From: CAWEDP01 sp963807925
Lineage (GTDB): Bacteria; Acidobacteriota; Vicinamibacteria; Vicinamibacterales; CAVVIG01
Reading direction: 5' to 3'
DNA length: 64,000 nt
Assembly: GCA_963807925.1 (NCBI GenBank)
Contig: CAWEDP010000001.1
Span: 633,628-697,627, forward strand
The position numbers and the translations under genes were made by a program. Positions 17,917 to 29,300 of the stretch are shown here, piece by piece. A model generated the notes under the pieces. The model was not told where the DNA came from. It saw only the letters and a list, made by a program, of their open reading frames with translations, and made no database searches. The first letter of the stretch is position 1; the number at the start of each line of letters is the position of its first letter.

Positions 17917-18225
17917 GGCCCGACTTCTTCGACGGTCTGCAGCTTCTGCTCGTGGTGTGCGCACTCGTGGTCGATGGCGTGGCGCTCGCGGCGATCGCAG
18001 CCCGGATCTCCGAGTTCGGCTTCACGCCCAACCGGGTGGCTGCTCTTGGCGAGAACTTCATTCTGCTCGTCAACCCGGCGTGGACGGCGTGGCTATGCGC
18101 GCTTCGCGCGTCGCCGGGGCTCGTTTGCCATGCTGGAGCGATGGCAGACTGCCTATCTGCCGGTGTATGCCGTGTGGGCGGCGATCGTCGTGATCGGGTT
18201 TCCGCCGTTGTTTGGATACGAGTAG
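17917..18225 (+). pseudogene. DUF4153-type membrane protein, C-terminal fragment, frameshifted
   Basis: In one frame RISEFGFTPNRVAALGEN follows a hydrophobic helix (LLLVVCALVVDGVALAAIA). After a shift near 18090 it continues as FAMLERWQTAYLPVYAVWA and ends VIGFPPLFGYE. The GFTPNR..ALG and ERWQT.YLPVY..W motifs are those I associate with DUF4153 permease-like proteins. Only the last ~100 residues remain, cut at the IS701 remnant. Confidence 0.6.
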
Positions 18226-18344
18226 CCACGCTCCGCCAGAATCAGGCTTCTTCCTCCGTACCCCTATTGAGGTATTGTTCAACGCCTATCGACGCCCTAC
18301 AGTTGCGCCTCGCATAGCGCGGCGGCACCTGTTGTGAGGCGCAT

Positions 18345-18944
18345 ATGTGCTCATGGTTCACGGCCAAATGGCGAAAGCATCTGTCAGTCACCGGTGTGAT
18401 CGTGACCGCACTCGGCGCGGGCTCGATCGCGGCACGCGACGCTGTACAGGCGCCCTCCAGTACGACCCGACCTGACGGCGCGACTGCTTCGCACAAAGTC
18501 TCACTCTCGGTCCAAGATCGCTTTGAGATTCACGAGCTCTTCGCCCGGTACAGTCAGGACCTCGACATGGGAACGGGCAGCGTCCTGGGTCCAGACGATC
18601 TCGTGAACAACGTCTTCGCTCCAGACGGCGTCTTTCACGATCCGTCGTTGTGCCTGATTGGCAGTGCCGAGCTGAAGAAAGGCCTGGTCAGCCATACCAG
18701 CCACGCCAAGAGCCAGCAGCACTGGCCCATGAACATCGTGTTCACCGAAGGCGCGGGGGACCACGCCAAGACCCATACCTACGTCATTGTGTTCAGCGGC
18801 CGCGGCGGTTCGCCGGCGACCTACCACGACTCACTCGTCAGGATCAAAGGGAAATGGCTGATTCAAGACCGGGAAGTCTGGCGGCAGGGTGCCGTGAAGC
18901 ACGATCCGCGGTGCCCGACCGATCTCGAGACATTGGAGCCATAA
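18345..18944 (+). CDS. SnoaL-like (NTF2-fold) exported protein
   Basis: 199 residues. A hydrophobic stretch after a basic start (HLSVTGVIVTALGAGSIAA) looks like an export signal. The rest is a SnoaL_4/NTF2-like domain: VQDRFEIHELFARYSQDLD, then FAPDGVFHDPS, then TYHDSLVRIKGKWLIQDREV. Such domains are small-molecule binders or isomerase/lyase scaffolds; the substrate is unknown. It is the most divergent of four SnoaL-like genes between 18 and 31 kb and precedes the Oar receptor by 46 bases. Confidence 0.75.
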   Translation: MCSWFTAKWRKHLSVTGVIVTALGAGSIAARDAVQAPSSTTRPDGATASHKVSLSVQDRFEIHELFARYSQDLDMGTGSVLGPDDLVNNVFAPDGVFHDPSLCLIGSAELKKGLVSHTSHAKSQQHWPMNIVFTEGAGDHAKTHTYVIVFSGRGGSPATYHDSLVRIKGKWLIQDREVWRQGAVKHDPRCPTDLETLEP

Positions 18945-18990
18945 CGACCCGTCCGGTCGCTTCGCAGTGGCCGCAGCCAGGGAGACACCC

Positions 18991-21900
18991 ATGAGTGATT
19001 TCGCTGCGTCACGGATCCGCCTCGTCGCAATCGGCTGTCTCGCGTTCGCGCTCACTTGTGGCGCGCGTTCGGTGGCGTCGGCCCAGGACAGCGCGTCTAT
19101 CACCGGTGTCGTGAAGGATACCTCGGGCGCCGTCCTGCCCGGAGTGACCGTCGAGGCTGCGAGTCCGGCGCTGATCGAAAAGGTGCGGACCGTCGTCACG
19201 AACGGAGCAGGCCAGTATCGATTGGAAGCTCTTCGGCCCGGTGCCTACACCGTTACCTTCAGCCTCGAAGGATTCACCACTGTCAAGCAAGCCGGGATAC
19301 AACTCACGGGTTCGTTCGTCGCAACCGTCAACGCTGAGCTGAAGGTCGGAACGATCGCCGAGACCGTCACGGTCACCGGCGCGAGCCCGATCGTCGACGT
19401 GCAATCCACCGAGCAACAGCGCGTATTCCAAACCGAAGTGCTCGATGCGATTCCGCAGGGCCGCATGCCGATCGATGCCGCCATCATCATCCCCGGGGTC
19501 ACCCTGTCCACCTTTTCAGCCGGGCTTGCGCAGGACGTTGGCGGCACCAACAACATCACCCTCACGGGCGGTCAGATGGCGATTCATGGGAGCTCGACCG
19601 ACGATCATCGCCAGCTGATCGATGGCGTGTCGACGGGCAACGCCGACGGCGGAGGCGCCTATGCCTCTGGATTCACGCTCAATATGGGCATCGCGCAGGA
19701 GGTCGTGCTCGACTACTCGCACGGATCGGCGGAGCAGGATACCGGTGGCACGTACCTCAACATCGTGCCGAAAGTCGGCGGCAATACATTCAGCGGGTCC
19801 TTCTTCGCAACGGCCGTGAACGGCTCATTTCAGACCACCAACGTCACACCGGAGCTGCAGGCCCGCAACCTCAAGACGCCGGGCACCATCCGCATGGACT
19901 ACGACTACAACCCCGGCGTCGGTGGCCCGATTTCACGAGACCGCTTGTGGTTCTACGCGTCGGCGCGCTGGCTGGAGAACTCGGTGTATGTTCCAGGAAT
20001 TTGGGCCAATCAGAACGCCGGCAATCCCAACGCGTGGATGTACGTCCCTGATCAAAGCCAGCCCGGATACACCCGGCAAACGACGAGCAGCCAGGACGTG
20101 CGCCTGACGTGGCAAGCGTCACAACGAAACAAGTTCGGCATTTTCTACGATACTCAGCAGCTGTGCCGCTGCACATTGCAAACGGCGACCAAATCGAACG
20201 AGTCGGCGCTGAAGATTACCTATCCTGTGGAGGATATGACGGGCATCAGTTGGACGGCCCCTGTCACGAGCCGCTTACTGCTCGAGGCGCGAGGCGGAAT
20301 GCGCCGCGAAGCATTCTATCAACCGCCACGCCCGTCCGAAGGCGATCCGTTCCTCCAGATGATTGACGTGACGGAGCAGGGCGGCATCATTCCGGGGCTG
20401 CAATACCGCTCTCAGGGAGTCTACCGATCGAATCAGGGCGTCAATTTGAGCACGTCGATGTCGTTGTCGTATATCGTCGGCCAGCACGCGTTCAAGGCCG
20501 GATTCAGCGACATCCATCTCGACAAGACAGAGAAGTTTGCCGATAACGTCGGAGCCGTGAGCTATCGGTTCCAGAATGGCGTGCCGAACCTGATCACCCA
20601 GCGTGCGACGCCATACGCCTATCACGTCAAGCAGCCGGCCGATCTGGGCATCTTTGTACAGGATCGGTGGACCGCCAACCGACTCACCGCCAATCTCGGG
20701 CTGCGCTATCAATGGTACAACAGCGAGTTTCCCGCGCAGTCACTTGGGCCGGGAGTGTTGGTGCCGACGCGAAACCTGTCCTATCCGGAGACGCAACTCG
20801 GCAATTTCAAGGACATCGTGCCTCGCGCCGGCGCGGCCTACGATCTGTTCGGCAACGGCAAGACCGCTCTCAAGGTGAGCCTGAACAAATACACGAAGGC
20901 GATGGGAATTCAGAACGGCTACACCAACGGCGTGATCGATCCAATCAACGGATCGGCGCTTACGGTGACGCGGTCATGGCGTCCCACGGGCACGCCCGAC
21001 ACGAATCCGAACTACTACGTTCCCCAGTGCGACCTCGTCAACGACTTTTCCAACGGTGATTGCGGCACCGTGTCAGATACGAATTTCGGCGGTCCGACCC
21101 GCAGCACGATTTCAGCGCCGGCAACACGAGAGGGCTGGGGGAACCGACCGTTCCAGTGGGAGTTCTCAACGGGCGTCCAGCAGGAGCTCGCTCCTCGAGT
21201 CCCTCAACGTGAGCTACTTCCGCCGCTGGTACGGCAACTTCACCGTGGTGGACAACCAGGTTCTGGAAGCGTCCGACTATTCACCGTTCTTTGTGACGGC
21301 TCCGGTCGATCCCCGACTGCCGGATGGTGGCGACTACACCGTCGGGCCGTTCTTTGATCTGAATCCCAACCGGGTCGGCATTGCGCCGGTCAACGTGAGT
21401 TCGCCGGCGAACTACTACGGCGGCCAGATCATGCACTGGAATGGAGGCGACGCCACGGTGAACGCGCGGTTGCCCAACGGCGTCCTGATTCAAGGTGGAC
21501 TGAGCACCGGCCGGACGTTTACGGATACGTGTGCGGTGCTGGCGGAAGTGCGTGAGTCGAGCCCGCTCGGAAGCCCGTATTGCAGCCAGACCACCAACTG
21601 GCTGACGCAGGTGAAGTTCCTTGCCACCTACACGGTTCCCAAGATCGACGTGCAGCTGAGTTCCGTGTTCCAGAGTTTCCCCGGCCCGGCGATCGCCGCG
21701 AACATGGTGGTTCCGAATGCGGTGGTGAAGCAGTCCCTCGGCCGCGATCTGTCTGCGGGCGCGGCCAACGTGACGGTCAACCTGGTCCCGCCAGGCAGCC
21801 TGTATGGCGACCGCATGAACCTGTTGGACTTGCGGTTTGGAAAGATCCTCAACGTCGGCTCGAGGACCAAGACGGCTGTGAACCTTGATTTGTACAACGC

Positions 21901-22027
21901 CTTGAATACGAGCGCGGTTGTGTCTGAGAACTCCACGTACGTGAACGCGACGGCAACGGGGTGGCGTGTGCCAACCTCGATCGCGCCCGCGCGCTTCGCA
22001 AAGATCAGCGTGCAGTTCGATTTCTAG
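18991..22027 (+). pseudogene. TonB-dependent receptor, Oar type, one frameshift
   Basis: The start MSDFAASRIR has a signal peptide, then a carboxypeptidase-regulatory-like domain (SITGVVKDTSGAVLPGVTVE), a plug (ETVTVTGASPIVDVQSTEQ) and a long beta-barrel. The first frame runs through QWEFSTGVQQELAPR and then loses meaning. The barrel resumes in another frame from SLNVSYFRRWYGNF and ends with a proper aromatic terminus, KISVQFDF. One indel near 21190-21210 explains this. Total length would be ~1010 residues, normal for Oar-like outer-membrane proteins of Acidobacteriota. It may be a sequencing error; the rest is undamaged. It is flanked by SnoaL-like genes. Confidence 0.85.
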
Positions 22028-22180
22028 TCCGCGCCGCAACTGCCGGGGGAAGTCGGGCGCCGTGGCGCGATGCCGGCGTCCGTTGGCCGGTTGGACATAT
22101 CGAGTCGGCGATCTGCGGGGCAAGCGTGGCTGTGGGTAGCGTAGGCGTCGGAGCCGGAAGCGGGTGAAGGAGGAGGTGTT

Positions 22181-22774
22181 ATGCCGAAGTGGAAAGCGGC
22201 CATCGGGACGGCGCTGATAGGCGTCGGTCTGGTCGGCCTGGCGGGAGTGGTGGCGCTGGCCCAGCAGCTCGGATTTCACCCGAACACCCCTCCGCCGCTG
22301 TCGCTCGAGGATTACATCGAGATTCAGCAGCTCGTGGCCCACTATCCGTACCCGTTGGATAGGAATCCCGACCACGGGAAATTGTACGCCGCCAATTTCG
22401 CGGAGGACGGGATCTTTCACGACCAGCACGATCACTATTACCGAGGTCACGCCGACATCGAGACCGCGGCCAATTTCGACAAGCGGCCGCCGACGCCGAA
22501 CAATGTGGGCCACTTCATCTTCAGTCACGTGATCGAGCCCACCTTTAACGGCGGCGCGATCGGCACTGAGGTGAACTTCCTCATCTCAGAGATCGGGCCG
22601 GCGGACAGGGACGGACAGCGTGCGTCGTCCATCGTCTCGTATCGGTACAACGACATCTACGAGAAGACGCCCAAAGGCTGGAAGTTCAAGGTGCGCGCGC
22701 ATATTCGGCCAGGCGCCGATCCGCCCGAACGCGAAGGCGACCTGTGGCATATCCGGAGTCTGGACCGGCCGTGA
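22181..22774 (+). CDS. SnoaL-like (NTF2-fold) exported protein
   Basis: 197 residues with signal peptide (GTALIGVGLVGLAGVVALAQQ). The SnoaL-like core reads LEDYIEIQQLVAHYPYPLD, FAEDGIFHDQH, then GHFIFSHVIEPT and RYNDIYEKTPKGWKFKVR. A strong AGGAGG site precedes the ATG. It shares DYIEIQQLVA.YPY.LD with the genes at 22860 and 30314, showing recent duplication. The function is unknown; the fold suggests ligand binding or lyase/isomerase chemistry. Confidence 0.8.
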   Translation: MPKWKAAIGTALIGVGLVGLAGVVALAQQLGFHPNTPPPLSLEDYIEIQQLVAHYPYPLDRNPDHGKLYAANFAEDGIFHDQHDHYYRGHADIETAANFDKRPPTPNNVGHFIFSHVIEPTFNGGAIGTEVNFLISEIGPADRDGQRASSIVSYRYNDIYEKTPKGWKFKVRAHIRPGADPPEREGDLWHIRSLDRP

Positions 22775-22859
22775 GGAGATGAGTGCGCGAGTCGGGTCCC
22801 TTCAGTGACATCACCGCGCTAGCCCACGCTGCTGCGTGAGAATGAACAGGGAGAGCGAT

Positions 22860-23447
22860 ATGGCCGATTCGAAGAAGATCATTGGCGCCATCATGGCCGC
22901 GTGCGCCGTCTTGGCGATCGCCGTGTTGGGGGCGCAGACGAAGAAGGCCGCGCCGACCAAGAACGCGTTGTGGACGCAGGAATTCGGGAGTCTGACGCCG
23001 CTGGATTACATCGAGATCCAGCAGCTTGTGGCTCGTTATCCGTACGCCTTGGACCGTGCCATACGACACGGCAAGGATTACGCGGCACTGTTTACGACCG
23101 ACGGCGTGTTCGAGGGGAACGGGAAAAACCTGAAAGGTCGAGACGAGCTCGCGAAGGCCGCGGACAGAGGCGACGACCAGCCGCAAAACGTCGGCCATTT
23201 TACCGTGAACCACATCATCGAGCCTGGGCCGACGGGAGGAAACGGCGGGGCCGTGGGGCAGCAGTATCTCATGACGATCTCGGCGATCGGCCCAGAGGAG
23301 AACGGCCGACGCGCTGCGTCGATCAGGCAATGGCACTACGAGGACGTATACGTGAAAACAGCCGAGGGGTGGCTGTTCAAGTCTCGCAAGGTGATCGAAA
23401 AGCCGAAAGCACGGCCGCCCCAGCCGCCGTCTCCGTCGCCTCGCTGA
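22860..23447 (+). CDS. SnoaL-like (NTF2-fold) exported protein
   Basis: 195 residues from MADSKKIIG, chosen because GGGAGAG lies at the right distance; an ATG at 22836 is also in frame. A signal-like segment (AIMAACAVLAIAVLGAQ) is followed by LDYIEIQQLVARYPYALD, FTTDGVFEGNG, GHFTVNHIIEPG and HYEDVYVKTAEGWLFKSRKV. It is a close paralogue of the gene at 22181 and of the broken gene at 30314. The substrate is unknown. Confidence 0.8.
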   Translation: MADSKKIIGAIMAACAVLAIAVLGAQTKKAAPTKNALWTQEFGSLTPLDYIEIQQLVARYPYALDRAIRHGKDYAALFTTDGVFEGNGKNLKGRDELAKAADRGDDQPQNVGHFTVNHIIEPGPTGGNGGAVGQQYLMTISAIGPEENGRRAASIRQWHYEDVYVKTAEGWLFKSRKVIEKPKARPPQPPSPSPR

Positions 23448-23686
23448 CGAATTCCGCCGCGGGCTGTTGGAAGGCACGCGACGGCCGAGACCGCCCGGCC
23501 GGGCGGTCTGTTCGGTTAGACGTCGCCAATCGTGCGCACCCAGGCCGGTCGCGCGACCGCAGCACGCTCATCGGCCTCTCGCGGCACGGAACGCGCGGCC
23601 GGTGCGGACGCAGAAGCCTGGCGATCGGCCCGGGCGTCGTTGACAGAGCCGACAGCCCGGAAGGCGCCCGCAACCCGAACGGCGAC

Positions 23687-24886
23687 ATGTACACAGCGAC
23701 CAAGCGCATCGTCCTTCCGACCACGATCACGGGATCACTGCCCCGGCCAGCCTGGCACACGGAGAACATCGGAAAACGACCATTTCGTGATGCCCTCGCC
23801 GACGCCCGTTTCCGCGAGCAATACACCGATGCGGTGGGCACCCACATTCGTGATCAGGAGCGGGCAGGGTTGGACATCGTCACCGATGGCGACGCGCGGT
23901 TCGACGTCGATGTCGGTGGCATGAGTTGGTTTCAGTATCCAGCTCGGCGCTTCGCTGGCGTGTCGGGTGGGGACTATTACCGAGCACGAAAGGGGTACGG
24001 TGGCGTCACGAAGGGCGACATCATTTTCGAAGTCATGGAGAGTCGCGTCATGCCGCGGTGTCACGGCAAGATCGGCCGCGGCCCACTCCAATACGCCGCG
24101 TTATGGAAGACTGCCCAGGGACTGACGAGCCGCCCCGTGAAGTTCGGCACCATCACGCCGGAGCTCATTGGTGTCGCCATTGGAAACGACTACTATCGCG
24201 ATCGTGCCGAATTGATTCGCGACCTCAGCGATGCCATGGGGGACGAGTTGGTGGAGCTCGCTGCGGCCGGCTGCCCGGTCGTGCAAATGGAGGAGCCCAA
24301 CATTCATCTTGCGGGTGTCCGCCGAGGTGGCGACGACGGTCGGCTGGACGCGAGCTTCTTTATCGAGGTGTTTAACAACACGGTGCGCGGCCTGCGATCG
24401 ACGACCGAGGTCTGGTGCCATACGTGTTGGGGCAATCCGGCTCAACAGCGTCTCTTTGAGACGAATCGCTCGTACGCCGAGGCGTTGCCACTGCTCAATC
24501 GTCTTGACGTCGACGTGATGACGTTCGAGTGTGCGAGCAACGACTGCATGGACCTTGAGGCAATCGGACGAACGATCACGGATAAGAAGATCGCCATCGG
24601 TGTGGTCGATCACCGCAACCTGCAGGTCGAGCGTCCGGAGCAGGTGGCCGCCATCATCCGGAGCGCGCTTCGCTATATTCCGCCAGAGCGATTGGTCGTG
24701 ACAAGTGATTGCGGGTTCGGCCGTGAAGGGATGAGCCGTCGGATCGCGTTCTACAAGATGATCGCGATTGTTCGCGGCACGAACATGGTGCGACGGGAAT
24801 TGGGGCTGGCAGAGGCCGAGTGTCGAGCGGCCGATGCTCGGTACGCGTTGGTTGACGAGGAAGGTGGCGCGGGCGTCGACCAATAG
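23687..24886 (+). CDS. Cobalamin-independent methionine synthase-like protein (MetE C-terminal domain family)
   Basis: 399 residues from MYTATKRIVLPTTITGSLPRP. It has only the MetE C-terminal TIM-barrel domain, not the N-terminal duplicate of full MetE. Zinc-ligand positions look kept: WCHTCWGN (His and Cys), MEEPNI (Glu) and SDCGFG (Cys). Single-domain MetE-like proteins often act on compounds other than homocysteine, for example in catabolic demethylation or C-S cleavage, so methionine synthesis should not be assumed. Neighbours are an NAD-dependent dehydrogenase and a GlcG-like protein, hinting at a small catabolic operon. Confidence 0.85.
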   Translation: MYTATKRIVLPTTITGSLPRPAWHTENIGKRPFRDALADARFREQYTDAVGTHIRDQERAGLDIVTDGDARFDVDVGGMSWFQYPARRFAGVSGGDYYRARKGYGGVTKGDIIFEVMESRVMPRCHGKIGRGPLQYAALWKTAQGLTSRPVKFGTITPELIGVAIGNDYYRDRAELIRDLSDAMGDELVELAAAGCPVVQMEEPNIHLAGVRRGGDDGRLDASFFIEVFNNTVRGLRSTTEVWCHTCWGNPAQQRLFETNRSYAEALPLLNRLDVDVMTFECASNDCMDLEAIGRTITDKKIAIGVVDHRNLQVERPEQVAAIIRSALRYIPPERLVVTSDCGFGREGMSRRIAFYKMIAIVRGTNMVRRELGLAEAECRAADARYALVDEEGGAGVDQ

Positions 24887-24931
24887 CTGGAGCCGAACGC
24901 AAGCGTCTCTCGGCGAGTGAGGAGCACTCCA

Positions 24932-25849
24932 GTGCAGGTGGGCTTCGTGGGGTTGGGAGCGATGGGCCAGGTCATCGTGCCCCGTCTATTGGCCGCTGGT
25001 TATCCAGTATCGGGATGGAACCGCTCTCGCGATCGCGCGACCTCGTTGATTGCCAAGGGCATGCGATGGGCTGACACTCCGGCCGCTGTCGCAGCGATGT
25101 GTGATCTGACATTCTCGATCGTGACAGATGGTGCGGCGGTGAAGACCGTTGCGCTCGGCAAGGACGGCATCCTCGAAGGGATCCACGCCGGGGCGGTTTA
25201 TGTCGACATGGGCACGATCGCGCCAGACATCACCCGTCAGGTCGCCGCGGAATTTGCAAAACGGGACGTGTCGATGCTCGACGCGCCGCTGTCGGGCAGC
25301 CCCGTCACGGTCGAGCAGGGGAACGCGTCGCTCATGATCGGCGGCGATCGTGCGGCGTTCGAACGCGTGGAACCGGTCCTCCGGGCCATTGGGCCGAAGC
25401 TCTCGTACATCGGCCCGAGCGGACAAGCGGTCACGATGAAGCTCGCGGTGAATTTGCTGCTCATGGTCGAGGTCGTTGCGTTTGGCGAGGCCGTCGCGCT
25501 CGCGGAAAAGGGGGGCGTTGCGCGCGAGGTGGCGCTCGATGCGGTGCTCAAGAGCGTGACGGCGGCGCCGGTGCACGGCTATCGCGGGCCGTTCATTCTC
25601 GCCGGCGGCATGCCGAAGGTGCCGCTCGCCGACGTCACGCTGCAGCAGAAGGACATGCTGCTCGTCCTCGAGATGGCCCGGAGGTTCGGCAGCCCGGTGC
25701 CGCTCGCCGGCGCGGCGAACGAGATGATGAACGCGTGCCGTGGCCTCGGCCTGGACCATAACGACTTCGTCGTTGCCCACGAGGTGTATCGTCGGCTCGG
25801 CGGACAACTCGCGCAACCGGCGCTTTACAAGGATGGAGGTCAGAGGTGA
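24932..25849 (+). CDS. NAD(P)-dependent dehydrogenase, 3-hydroxyisobutyrate dehydrogenase family
   Basis: 305 residues from a GTG with AGGAG just upstream; an in-frame GTG at 24917 is the alternative. The Rossmann motif VGFVGLGAMGQVIVPRL opens the protein. DAPLSGSPVTVEQGNASLMIGG is the family substrate motif and Lys in GQAVTMKLAVNLLL is the catalytic position. Such enzymes oxidise beta-hydroxy acids or reduce semialdehydes; the substrate is unknown. It overlaps the next gene by 4 bases (GTGA) and follows the MetE-like gene by 45 bases. Confidence 0.88.
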   Translation: MQVGFVGLGAMGQVIVPRLLAAGYPVSGWNRSRDRATSLIAKGMRWADTPAAVAAMCDLTFSIVTDGAAVKTVALGKDGILEGIHAGAVYVDMGTIAPDITRQVAAEFAKRDVSMLDAPLSGSPVTVEQGNASLMIGGDRAAFERVEPVLRAIGPKLSYIGPSGQAVTMKLAVNLLLMVEVVAFGEAVALAEKGGVAREVALDAVLKSVTAAPVHGYRGPFILAGGMPKVPLADVTLQQKDMLLVLEMARRFGSPVPLAGAANEMMNACRGLGLDHNDFVVAHEVYRRLGGQLAQPALYKDGGQR

Positions 25850-26304
25850 GTGCAGGCACCGAGGCGCGACCGAAGCCGGCCCCGGGGCCGAAGCTGCCCC
25901 CCTACGGATCGTCGATCACGCTGGGGCAGGCGAAGCAGGTCGCCGACGCGGCGCTCGCGCCCGCACGCGAAAACGGCTGGACGGTGGTGATTGCGATCGT
26001 CGATCCGGGCGGCTATCTCGTGTACCTCGAGAAGCTCGACGAGACGCAGGTCGGCAGCGTGGCCATCGCCGAGTCGAAGGCTCGGTCGGCAGCAATCTTC
26101 AAGCGGCCGACGCGGATGTTCCAGGAGCGCCTCGCCCGCGGCGGCGATGGCCTGCTGGTGCTGCGACTCCAAGGCGCCATGCCGGTCGAGGGTGGCGTAC
26201 CGATCATCGTCGACGGGAAGCTCATAGGCGCGCTCGGCATTTCCGGCGGTTCGAGCGCAGAGGATGAAGCGTGCGCAGAAGCCGGTGCCGCTGTGCTGTC
26301 ATGA
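25846..26304 (+). CDS. GlcG/HbpS family protein (heme-degrading/-binding domain)
   Basis: 152 residues, GTG start overlapping the previous stop. The GlcG/HbpS fold is shown by ITLGQAKQVADAALAPARENG, VVIAIVDPGGYLVYLEKLD, SKARSAAIFKRPT and VPIIVDGKLIGALGISGG. The C-terminus DEACAEAGAAVLS is standard. Members bind heme, cobalamin or small organic ligands, and many sit in catabolic operons with no proven role. Coupling to the dehydrogenase suggests shared pathway use. Confidence 0.85.
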   Translation: MSAGTEARPKPAPGPKLPPYGSSITLGQAKQVADAALAPARENGWTVVIAIVDPGGYLVYLEKLDETQVGSVAIAESKARSAAIFKRPTRMFQERLARGGDGLLVLRLQGAMPVEGGVPIIVDGKLIGALGISGGSSAEDEACAEAGAAVLS

Positions 26305-26358
26305 GCTTTCATCTCGATCGCTCGAATGGCCGCCGATTCGCTGAACGAGTCGTGAAAC

Positions 26359-29300
26359 GTGGCGATCAACTCCCATAGTGCTTCGAAGCGTCCCTTCAAC
26401 CGGGGGGTGCGGGTCGCCCTGGCTCTCGTCGCGATCCTGATCGGTGCTCCGTCGCTTGCCAGTTCGTCCGATGCGCAGGGCATCCTTGCCGAATATACCC
26501 GCACAAGTTGGGGTCTCGGCGAGGGCGCGCCAGACGGCTCCGTGTACGCGTTGGCTCAAGATCACGACGGTCGCCTGTGGCTCGGTACACAGGCGGGTTT
26601 GTATCAGTTCGACGGCGAACGCTTCTTGTCGTGGGCCGCCCTGGGTTTTGACGCGGCCCTGGGCGAAGCTGTTCAGGCCCTGTACGTCTCCCGCGACGAT
26701 AGCCTCTGGGTGGGTTTCGGAGATAAAGGAGGCATCTACAGGATTACCGGACATACCGTTCGACGGTTCCCCCCCACTGACGGAGCCCCATCCCTCGCCG
26801 TCTATGCCATCGCCGAGGACATCGGGGGGCGCGTGTGGGTGGGTTCGGAGGCGGGACTCTATTCCTTCCAGGATGAGCGATGGCAGAGGTGGCGAGCAGA
26901 GAGCGGCCTTCCCGACGCTTCGGTCTGGGGAGCTCACGTGGATGCGGTTGGAGAGCTCTTTGTGACGACCGCAAGAGGCATCTTTCGCTACAGCGAACAT
27001 TCGGGCCGCTTCGCGAGCGTCGCGCCCCTCGGTGACTCCGGAACGCGGCCGATCGAGCGTGCGGCGCCCGAATTCGCGTCGCCTCGGGGCAACGGCCTGC
27101 CGTGGACGCCGCGGCTGCCCTCAGACGAAGTCGTGCGCTCCATCGTGACAGACCAATCGCGCCGGCTGTACGTCTCGGATTGGCATTTCGGCTTTCGGAT
27201 GATCGGCGATCGACGGCCGCTTTCATCGCGTGATCGAGGCCGCGGCCTTCAAGTCTTGGTCGATCATCAAGGATCGTTGTGGGTGGCCACGCTGGGTCAA
27301 GGCGTGTGGCGCTCTCGTCAAGGGAAGCCCGGAGCGCCGGTTACAGAGCGAATCACGTCCCATGACGGGCTCGCGTCAGACGGCGCCTTCGCCTTGCTCG
27401 AGGATCGAGACGGCAGCATTTGGGTGGGCGGAACGCCAAACGGCCTGACCAGGCTCACGCCGAATCGGTTTCGTCCGCTACTTCACGACGATGTCGTCAC
27501 CGCCTTGGCGGTCATGCCCACCGGGGGGGTCTGGGTGGGCACCTCGGATGCCCTATGGCAGGTCAGTGCGCCGGACGCGCACCCCACCATCGAACGGCGA
27601 CTCATGACCAGCGTGTCGATCCGTGCGCTCCACGTCGATATCCACGGAACGTTATGGGTCGCCACACAGCGCAACCTTCTGAGGATGGCACCGGGTCAGC
27701 CGCCAGCTCTCGTTCGGGGAAGCGAGGTGCTCCAACAGGTCGACACGATGACATCGGACCCACGCCGCGGGTTGTTTGTGTCTGATCGCGATCGCGGGCT
27801 GCTCCACTGGGACGGATCTGGCAGCTTCCAGAATGTCGCGCTGCCTGCGTCACTGCGCGGCTCGCGCATCACCACGTCGTTCGCCGACAGCCGGGCACGG
27901 ATCTGGGTGGCATTTGCCAGCGGATCCGTCGCGATGCTCGGTCAAGACGGCTACATCAAGACCTTCGACGCGCACGACGGGTTCGATGCGGGCATCTATC
28001 GCACCATTCATGAAGACCAGCAAGGGGTGTTGTGGTTTGGTGGCACGAACGGCATCACGCGCTTCGAACACGACGCCGGTGCCACGGTCCGTGACAGCCA
28101 CCGGCTGCCGATGCGGCACGTAAAAGCCATCGCAGACGACCGTTTCGGGTTTCTGTGGATTGCGGTCGACTACGGGATTCTGCGTATTGATCGGGCTGAG
28201 TTGAACAAGGCCGCCCCAAACGCCTCGGTGTGGCCAGGTTATGTTCTGTACGATAAGTCCGACGGTCTCGCGGGACTCCCCCGGCTGGTCAGCGACGCGA
28301 TGTCCATTCGCACGCATGGGGGCTCGCTGTGGTTCGTGACGGACGAAGGAATCACGATCGTCGATCCGACCCTGTATCAGCACGATGTCTCGCCTTCCGT
28401 AAGAATTGATCGCGCGCTCGCCGACGATCGTGAGATCGCGTTGGTGCCGAACGCACAAATGCCCGCTGGCACGCGCCGCGTTCAGTTCGAATACGGCGCG
28501 CTGAATCTCGCCTCGGCACGGAAGACGCGATATCGATTTCGTCTCGAAGGGCTCGATTCGGATTGGGTGAATGCGGGAGGCAGACGCCAGGCGACGTACA
28601 TGAATCTCGCGCCAGGCACGTACCGCTTCCAGGTCGCGGCCACGAGTTCATTGGGCGCGTGGAAGGATCTCGGTTCGAGTTGGGACTTTTCGGTCAAACC
28701 GCACTTCTATCAAACCACATGGTTTTTCGCGTCCTGTGGAATGCTGATCGTCTTGGGCGCGTCCCTGGCCTGGAGGGTCCGATTGCGGATCGAGCGAAAT
28801 CGGTTTTCCGTGCTGTTGAAGGAGCGCGCGCGTGTCAGCCGTGAGATACATGACACGCTGCTCCAGGGTCTCGTCGGGCTCACGCTGCAGTGCGATACCC
28901 TCGCTCGGGACGTCGAGGCGGCTGCTCCCGAGGTGAGCGACCGTCTGCTGGCCGTACGACGGCAGGGACAGCGATATATCAAGGACTCACGGCAGGCGAT
29001 CTGGAACCTGCGATTCGCGTCAGCGGATCGGGAGACCCTGGTCGGTGCGCTTCGGCGCGTCGCCGATGTGACCGCCGGGGCGGAAGTGGCGTTCGACGTG
29101 TTGCTCAAGGGATCACCGCGAGAACTGGCGTCGGATACCGAACAGGAGTTGGTGCGCATTGCGCGCGAAGCGGTGACGAATGCCGTCCGACACGCGAAGG
29201 CACGTCGGATCAACGTGGAAGTGGAGTATTCACCGACCCAGCTGGTCTTGCGGGTCCTGGACGACGGTTGCGGCTTCGTGGACGGCGAGATCGTCGGTGC

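Noticed and set aside
23448..23686. N-terminal extension of the MetE-like gene (open frame back to 22901)
   Set aside because: The extension overlaps a SnoaL-like gene and has no pattern; the MetE fold begins at 23687.
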